Assembly: GCA_031281115.1 (NCBI GenBank)
Contig: JAITFV010000274.1
Span: 1-18,252, forward strand
Origin: Oscillospiraceae bacterium
Lineage (GTDB): Bacteria > Bacillota > Clostridia > Oscillospirales > Ruminococcaceae
Direction: 5' to 3'
DNA length: 18,252 bases
Below, in pieces: positions 14,118 to 18,252 of this stretch; within the stretch, counting starts at the first letter, position 1; each line of letters begins with the position of its first letter. Under the pieces are notes generated by a model. That model ran no database searches. It saw nothing but the letters and a program-made list of their open reading frames with translations, and was not told the origin of the DNA. A program made the position numbers and the translations under genes.

Positions 14118-14492
14118 ATGGCACACAACACACAGCGCCTGTCCGAAGACATAAAACGTGAAATATCGGCTTCAATCCGTGAGCTTGGCGATGAACGCCT
14201 CAGCGGCGGGCTCGCTTCAGTTTCGCGCTGCGAAGTAAGCAACGAGCTTTCGCACTGCAAAATTTATATCAGCGCACACGGCGGCGAAGAAAAAACACAG
14301 GAAATAGTGGGCGTTCTGCAAGGTGCTGCAGGCTTCTTCAAAAGGCGGCTGAATATCCGCATAAAAATGCGTAAAATCCCCGAACTTAAATTCATTCCCG
14401 ATAACACTCTTGATTATTATGATAAAATAACCGGCATACTTGACAGTGCTAAACGAAACACAAGAGGAACAGAAGATGTCAGCAGCAATTAG
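14118..14492 (+). CDS. rbfA: Ribosome-binding factor A
   Basis: RbfA binds the 30S precursor near the 5' helix of 16S rRNA and is needed for late maturation and cold growth. The 124-residue protein has the single KH-like fold pattern: RLSEDIKREISASIRELGD at the start, VSRCEVSNELSHCKIYIS in the middle and IRIKMRKIPELKFIPDNTLD near the end. The family's KH variant has an Ala-containing kink; the counterpart here is in the VLQGAAGFFKRRL helix. GGAGG lies 7 nt before the ATG. Its end overlaps the start of nrnA by 17 nt. Confidence 0.96.
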   Translation: MAHNTQRLSEDIKREISASIRELGDERLSGGLASVSRCEVSNELSHCKIYISAHGGEEKTQEIVGVLQGAAGFFKRRLNIRIKMRKIPELKFIPDNTLDYYDKITGILDSAKRNTRGTEDVSSN

Positions 14493-15438
14493 TTTAAAAG
14501 AAACAGCGGAATTATTACTTGCGAATGATGACTTCGCGATTATCTGCCATGCCTCGCCCGACGGCGATACGCTCGGCGGTGCTTACGCGCTGTGCGGTGC
14601 GCTGCAGAAACTGCAAAAACGCGCAAAGGTTTTAGTTCCGGAAGAACCGTCGAAACGTTTTGATTATCTGCACAGCGGCATTGAACCGCAGGAATTCAAC
14701 GAAGAATTCATTATCACTATAGATGTCGCAGACTCGGCTCTGCTCGGCAAATTTGAGGAAAAGCACAAAACACCCGATTTGTGTATAGACCATCATGTTT
14801 CTAACACCGGCTACGCGAAAAGGCTGCTGCTTGACAGCGAAGCTGCAGCAGCGTGTGAGGTGGTTTTTGAACTTATAAAAGAACTCGGCGATAATATTAT
14901 AACCGCAGACATCGCCTCCTGCCTTTATACAGGCATTTCAACGGATACGGGCTGCTTCCGTTTTTCAAACACAACCGCGAAAACACACAGATTTGCCGCA
15001 GAACTTATAGAATACGGCTTCGACTGTTCAGGGCTTAATTATCTGCTTTTTGAAATACGAACCAAAGACCGCATAAAACTCGAAAAGCAAGCCCTTGAAA
15101 GCGTTGAGTTTTACTTAAACGGGCGGTGCGCTGTGATTATTTTCACAAAAGAAATGCTCGAATCTGCAGACGATGAGGATATAAACGCCATCAGTGCGCT
15201 TCCGAGGCAAATCGAAGGCGTTGAGGCAGGCGTAACCTTCAAGGAAAAAGAAGCAGGTGTTTGGAAGATTTCTATTCGCACCAAGAATTATATGAACGCA
15301 CAGGTCATCTGCGCGAAGTTCGGCGGCGGAGGACACCAGCGGGCCGCCGGATGCAGAATTACCGGAGATGTGCGGGATTGCAAAGAAAAAATACTTACGG
15401 AAATTGAGCGACATCTTAAAAAGCAAAAAGGAGAATAA
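14476..15438 (+). CDS. nrnA: DHH/DHHA1 phosphoesterase NrnA (oligoribonuclease / pAp phosphatase)
   Basis: NrnA degrades nanoRNAs of 2-5 nt and dephosphorylates 3'-phosphoadenosine 5'-phosphate using Mn ions. The 320 residues carry the metal motifs: HASPDGDTLG (H25, D29, D31), IDVAD (D83), IDHHVSN (the DHH at 105-107) and STDTGCFRF (D157). The DHHA1 substrate-binding domain has GGGGHQRAAG near residue 290. ATG 14476 is chosen because GAGG lies 8 nt upstream and the family starts near here; an earlier ATG at 14440 would add 12 residues inside rbfA. The rbfA-nrnA-truB order is common in Firmicutes, but here a lipoprotein gene is inserted before truB. Confidence 0.93.
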   Translation: MSAAISLKETAELLLANDDFAIICHASPDGDTLGGAYALCGALQKLQKRAKVLVPEEPSKRFDYLHSGIEPQEFNEEFIITIDVADSALLGKFEEKHKTPDLCIDHHVSNTGYAKRLLLDSEAAAACEVVFELIKELGDNIITADIASCLYTGISTDTGCFRFSNTTAKTHRFAAELIEYGFDCSGLNYLLFEIRTKDRIKLEKQALESVEFYLNGRCAVIIFTKEMLESADDEDINAISALPRQIEGVEAGVTFKEKEAGVWKISIRTKNYMNAQVICAKFGGGGHQRAAGCRITGDVRDCKEKILTEIERHLKKQKGE

Positions 15439-15440
15439 AA

Positions 15441-16181
15441 ATGAAGAAGATTTTATGTATTCTTGTGCTGCTTGCAATGCTTGCAAGCCTCGCTGCCTGC
15501 AAGGGGAGCAAACCGGAAATTATCGAACCGGAACCTGAACCCCCTGTAGAGTTTGACCCTGATACCTTTGAACTGTACACTATTTTTACCGGAGTGCATG
15601 AGAACAACAATATCAGAATCGAATACCCGCAAATTAATGAACTGCTTGACAGAGAGTTACAAGCGCGGATTAATACTATAATTGAAGCGTGGGCTTTGGA
15701 AATCCTGCAAACTTACGATTATGAAGATACCCTTGAGCATATAAACATCGATATTGAATACGAAGTTACGCGGTCAAGCGATAATCTGCTCAGCATCGTA
15801 TTCCGCGGAACAGCCTTCACGGAAAATATGCCGCATCCCGGTCATATACTCTACACCGTGAACGTAGATACCGTGGTCGGCGTTGAGGTTGCGTTAATCG
15901 ACATGATTGTGCTGGGTGATGAGTTTGTGCAGATATTCAGAGAACACGGCACGGCTGCAAGGATTCCCGAAGCCGAGGAATATATTAAGGATAACGACGA
16001 CGAATATCTGCTCGGTATGTTCAGAAACTCGGATATGTTTGATGATTCCGGCACTTTCTCATACTACACCGATGATGCAGTCGTAATCAGCTTTTATGTC
16101 CCGCACGTAATCGGCGGCTATGCGGAATTTGAGATTAACTACAGTGACTTGGCAGAGATTCTCCATGAATGGCGATTATAA
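15441..16181 (+). CDS. Lipoprotein with DUF4163/DUF3298-like (PdaC/RsiV-type) domain
   Basis: A 246-residue protein with a lipoprotein signal peptide (KKILCILVLLAMLASLAAC; lipobox LAAC, lipid-anchored Cys at residue 20) and a Glu/Pro linker. The rest resembles the extracellular domain shared by B. subtilis PdaC N-terminal region and anti-sigma factor RsiV. An amino-terminal half has IEYPQINEL and IEYEVTRSSDNLLSIVFRG, with HILYTVNVDT. The C-terminal DUF3298-type end has DDAVVISFYVPHVIGGYAE. In RsiV this region binds lysozyme, but that is not shown for this protein. Its ATG lies 2 nt after the nrnA stop behind AAGGAG. Such a gene is not a usual member of the infB operon. Confidence 0.75.
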   Translation: MKKILCILVLLAMLASLAACKGSKPEIIEPEPEPPVEFDPDTFELYTIFTGVHENNNIRIEYPQINELLDRELQARINTIIEAWALEILQTYDYEDTLEHINIDIEYEVTRSSDNLLSIVFRGTAFTENMPHPGHILYTVNVDTVVGVEVALIDMIVLGDEFVQIFREHGTAARIPEAEEYIKDNDDEYLLGMFRNSDMFDDSGTFSYYTDDAVVISFYVPHVIGGYAEFEINYSDLAEILHEWRL

Positions 16182-16183
16182 AA

Positions 16184-16440
16184 AAGCGAGCAGCAGAATC
16201 CGTGTGAATCGGGGAAAACGCCGACTCAAAGAGATTTTGTGTCAAAAGGACTTATTAAAGAAGCGAGCAGCAGAATCCGTTTAAAGAAGCGAGCAGCAGA
16301 ATCCGTGTGAATCGGGGAAAACGCCGACTCAAAGAGATTTTGTGCTAAAAGGACTTATTAAAGAAGCGAGCAGCAGAATCCGTGTGAATCGGGGAAAACG
16401 CCGATTTAAAGAGATTTTGTGCCAAAAGGACTTATTAAAA
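16184..16440 (+). repeat. Tandem array of leader elements upstream of truB (three 77-bp units plus a 26-bp deletion unit)
   Basis: Units: 16184-16260, 16261-16286 (26 bp, its inner 51 bp missing), 16287-16363 and 16364-16440. Full units are nearly identical, differing at about 2-5 bases. Each starts AAGCGAGCAGCAGAATCCGT, contains TGAATCGG-GGAAAACG-CCGAnTnA (8-bp hairpin; one A-C mismatch in the first and third blocks, perfect with one G-U in the last), and ends AAAAGGACTTATTAAA. The last unit supplies the truB ribosome site (AAAGGA 16425-16430). Hairpins are at 16205-16228, 16308-16331 and 16385-16408. It has no spacers, so it is not CRISPR, and 77 is not a multiple of 3, so it is not coding. 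Confidence 0.9.
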
Positions 16441-16441
16441 T

Positions 16442-17386
16442 ATGGACGGCATAATTTGCATTTATAAACCTCAAAACTTTACGTCGTTTGACGTTGTTGC
16501 AATAATACGCAAGTTATTCAAAACACGCAAGGTAGGGCATGGCGGTACGCTTGACCCTATGGCTGAAGGCGTTCTGCCGGTTTTCCTCGGCAACGCTACC
16601 CGCGCCGTTGACTTTCAAATCGATAACGATAAAGAATATATTGCGGGTTTCCGCTTCGGCGTAACTACGAATACGCAGGACATTACCGGGGAAATAACGT
16701 CCGTAAGCGATGAATATATTTCCCGCAACAAAATGATTTTCATTGAACGCAAAGTTGGTGAAATCGAGCAGATTCCGCCGATGTTTTCAGCTGTTCAAGT
16801 AGACGGCAAGCGGCTTTATGAGCTTGCAAGAAAAGGCGAAGAGGTTGAACGCAAGCCCCGAAAAACTACCATTCACAGCATTAAAATTGAGCACTACGCC
16901 GACAATGAAGGAATAATGCATGTTCATTGCTCGAAAGGTACGTATATAAGAACATTGATTCACGATATAGGGCAGGAATTCGGTGCGGGCGCGATTATGA
17001 CCTCGCTCGTGCGAACGAAGTCAGGTGTTTTCACTCTCGATGACTGCCATAAAATAGACGACCTGCGCGAACTCGTTAAGCGCGAAGGAAGCGAGGCTTT
17101 GCGCGGGCTTTTAATGCCGCCGGACAAACTGTTTGAAAGCTATCCGCGGGCATTGCTTGACGAAACGCAGACCGCGCTTTTCGGCAACGGCGTTAAACTT
17201 GCCGCCGACCGAATCCGCTTTGAGCGGATATATAACGGCACCTACAGACTCTACGGTTACGATAAAAAAATGATTGCATTAGCGCAAATCGCTGAAGACC
17301 ACTCGCTTAAAATAATTCAGCGGTTCGGCGCACCTGTAGAGTATGATGCCCTCATCGTACCGAATGAGGATACCGATGACGAATAA
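16442..17386 (+). CDS. truB: tRNA pseudouridine-55 synthase
   Basis: TruB isomerises U55 in the T-loop of nearly all tRNAs and also acts as a tRNA-folding chaperone. The 314 residues begin MDGIICIYKPQNFTSFDVV and show the catalytic motif GHGGTLDPMAEGVLP with nucleophile Asp38. Further family blocks are IPPMFSAVQVDGKRLYELAR, CSKGTYIRTLIHDIGQEFG and SLVRTKSGVFTLDD. A C-terminal domain from about residue 240 resembles a PUA-type RNA-binding end. ATG 16442 lies one base after the last leader unit, whose AAAGGA is 11 nt upstream, slightly long. The end overlaps ribF by 11 nt. Confidence 0.96.
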   Translation: MDGIICIYKPQNFTSFDVVAIIRKLFKTRKVGHGGTLDPMAEGVLPVFLGNATRAVDFQIDNDKEYIAGFRFGVTTNTQDITGEITSVSDEYISRNKMIFIERKVGEIEQIPPMFSAVQVDGKRLYELARKGEEVERKPRKTTIHSIKIEHYADNEGIMHVHCSKGTYIRTLIHDIGQEFGAGAIMTSLVRTKSGVFTLDDCHKIDDLRELVKREGSEALRGLLMPPDKLFESYPRALLDETQTALFGNGVKLAADRIRFERIYNGTYRLYGYDKKMIALAQIAEDHSLKIIQRFGAPVEYDALIVPNEDTDDE

Positions 17387-18212
17387 AATTTGTGCCGCGC
17401 TCGGCTACTTCGACGGTGTGCATTCAGGACACAGAGCGGTGCTTGAAGCTACGGTAAATACAGAATACGAACCTGCTGTTTTCACGTTCAATAACCGCCC
17501 GTCCGGTAACATAACCACCGGCGAAACAAAGCAGAAATTAATGTATAATCTCGGTATAAAACGCATATTTTCTTACGACTTCGCAGAAATAAAAAACTTT
17601 TCACCCGTGGAATTCGTCAGTAAAATTCTCGTACAGGAACTCGGCGCAAAAATCGTCTGCTGCGGTTACGATTTCCGCTTCGGCAAAGGCGCAAAGGCAG
17701 ACACAGACGAACTTTCTAAACTCTGTGAAAAGCACGGAATTGCGGCTGTCATTGTTCCGCCTGTAAAGAGTGACGGCGCTACTGTAAGCTCAAGCGCGAT
17801 TCGTGAGTTAATCGCAGACGGCGACATAGAAACTGCGAATAAATTCTTAGGATATGAGTTGTTCTACGAGCTTGAAGTTGTCGGCGGAAATAAGCTCGGG
17901 AGGACTATAAGCTTCCCGACTATAAATCAAAATATGCCGCCCGAATGTGTTTCGCCGAAGTTCGGCGTATACGAAAGCAGGGTTTTTATTAACGGAAACC
18001 GTTGCAAAAGCATAACCAATATAGGCGTAAGACCTACTGCCGGCGAGAATGAGAACATAACGATTGAAACGCATATTATAGGCTACGACGGCGATTTATA
18101 CGGCGAAACAATCAAGGTCAGCCTGCAGAAATTTATTCGCCCCGAAAAGAAATTCAACAGCTTCACAGAACTATCAAAACAAATTAAAGAGGACTTAAAA
18201 TGGCTGACTTAA
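17376..18212 (+). CDS. ribF: Bifunctional riboflavin kinase / FAD synthetase
   Basis: RibF phosphorylates riboflavin to FMN and adenylates FMN to FAD. The 279 residues hold an N-terminal nucleotidyltransferase domain (GYFDGVHSGHRAV with HxGH at 16-19, GYDFRFGKGAKAD, SSSAIRELIADGD). A C-terminal flavokinase domain follows (LGRTISFPTINQN, FGVYESRVFIN, NIGVRPT, YDGDLYGE). The N-terminus is short: only about nine residues precede GYFDGVH, where relatives usually have 15-30, and the usual Asn of GNFDG is Tyr. ATG 17376 is chosen for GAGGA just upstream; earlier in-frame ATGs at 17343 and 17364 lie deeper in truB. It overlaps both truB (11 nt) and gltX (13 nt), a tightly coupled trio. Confidence 0.93.
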   Translation: MTNKICAALGYFDGVHSGHRAVLEATVNTEYEPAVFTFNNRPSGNITTGETKQKLMYNLGIKRIFSYDFAEIKNFSPVEFVSKILVQELGAKIVCCGYDFRFGKGAKADTDELSKLCEKHGIAAVIVPPVKSDGATVSSSAIRELIADGDIETANKFLGYELFYELEVVGGNKLGRTISFPTINQNMPPECVSPKFGVYESRVFINGNRCKSITNIGVRPTAGENENITIETHIIGYDGDLYGETIKVSLQKFIRPEKKFNSFTELSKQIKEDLKWLT

Positions 18213-18252
18213 AAATAAGAACCCGCTTCGCACCCAGCCCAACGGGCTTCAT
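18200..18252 (+). CDS. gltX: Glutamyl-tRNA synthetase (partial, N-terminus only)
   Basis: Only 17 full codons are present: ADLKIRTRFAPSPTGF follows the initiator Met. R-T-R-F-A-P-S-P-T-G is the hallmark start of class I glutamyl (or glutaminyl) tRNA synthetases, with the HIGH motif expected just past the edge. GluRS charges tRNA-Glu (and tRNA-Gln in most Clostridia, for later amidation). The start overlaps the last 13 nt of ribF; AGAGGAC lies about 4-9 nt upstream, inside ribF. The Glu versus Gln choice cannot be read from this fragment; GluRS is much more likely in this lineage. Confidence 0.88.
   Translation, partial: MADLKIRTRFAPSPTGF

Noticed and set aside
16184..16440. CRISPR array before truB
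   Set aside because: Units are contiguous 77-bp repeats with no unique spacers; they are leader elements carrying ribosome sites.
18187..18202. GAGGACTTAAA before gltX as another copy of the leader element
   Set aside because: Only the ribosome-site part is similar and it encodes the conserved end of RibF; no hairpin block lies 40 nt upstream.

Overview
The window looks like a chromosomal segment of a spore-forming anaerobic Clostridia species, probably of the Ruminococcaceae/Oscillospiraceae type. This is an inference from gene content: a small acid-soluble spore protein, a secreted protein ending in a type I dockerin, Clostridia-style gene neighbourhoods (coiled-coil protein next to coaD-rsmD-uvrC; rimP-nusA-rnpM-ylxQ-infB), and AT-rich spacers with canonical sigma-A promoters. 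No tRNA, rRNA, CRISPR array, transposase or phage gene was seen.

Layout. (1) 1-1129, minus: the N-terminal part of a membrane sensor (extracytoplasmic sensing region, two membrane segments, HAMP) that runs off the left edge. (2) 1337-1513, plus: a 58-residue alpha/beta-type spore DNA-binding protein, preceded by a perfect 20-bp palindrome and followed by a small hairpin element. (3) 1639-8654, minus: a run of genes read right to left. It begins with a two-helix membrane protein, an S11 D,D-carboxypeptidase-like lipoprotein and a dockerin protein. After an internal promoter come degV, uvrC, rsmD, coaD and a coiled-coil protein. (4) 8655-9268: a 614-bp AT-rich noncoding spacer with divergent promoters, degenerate repeats and a strong leader hairpin. 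(5) 9269-18252, plus: a long translation/transcription operon, rimP-nusA-rnpM-ylxQ-infB-rbfA-nrnA-(lipoprotein)-truB-ribF-gltX. Most genes abut or overlap, and gltX is cut by the right edge.

How the genes work together. The right-hand operon couples ribosome maturation (RimP, RbfA, TruB on tRNA), transcription elongation/termination (NusA), RNase P modulation (RnpM), translation initiation (IF-2), nanoRNA turnover (NrnA), flavin cofactor synthesis (RibF) and tRNA charging (GluRS). The left-hand set combines DNA repair (UvrC), rRNA methylation (RsmD), CoA synthesis (CoaD) and fatty-acid binding (DegV).

The most interesting signal is a short leader element directly upstream of three separate genes: nusA (9769-9824), coaD (2700-2755, minus) and truB (16184-16440). 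Its parts are an 8-bp hairpin, an octanucleotide loop GGAAAACG that is identical in nusA and truB, and a Shine-Dalgarno block AAGGACTTA at a fixed distance of 40-41 nt. Stem bases differ between nusA and truB in compensatory ways, which argues for a conserved RNA fold. Before truB it is amplified into a tandem array of three complete 77-bp units plus a 26-bp deletion derivative. Other notable points are a carboxypeptidase homologue with all three catalytic motifs altered, and that same gene apparently starting at AUA.
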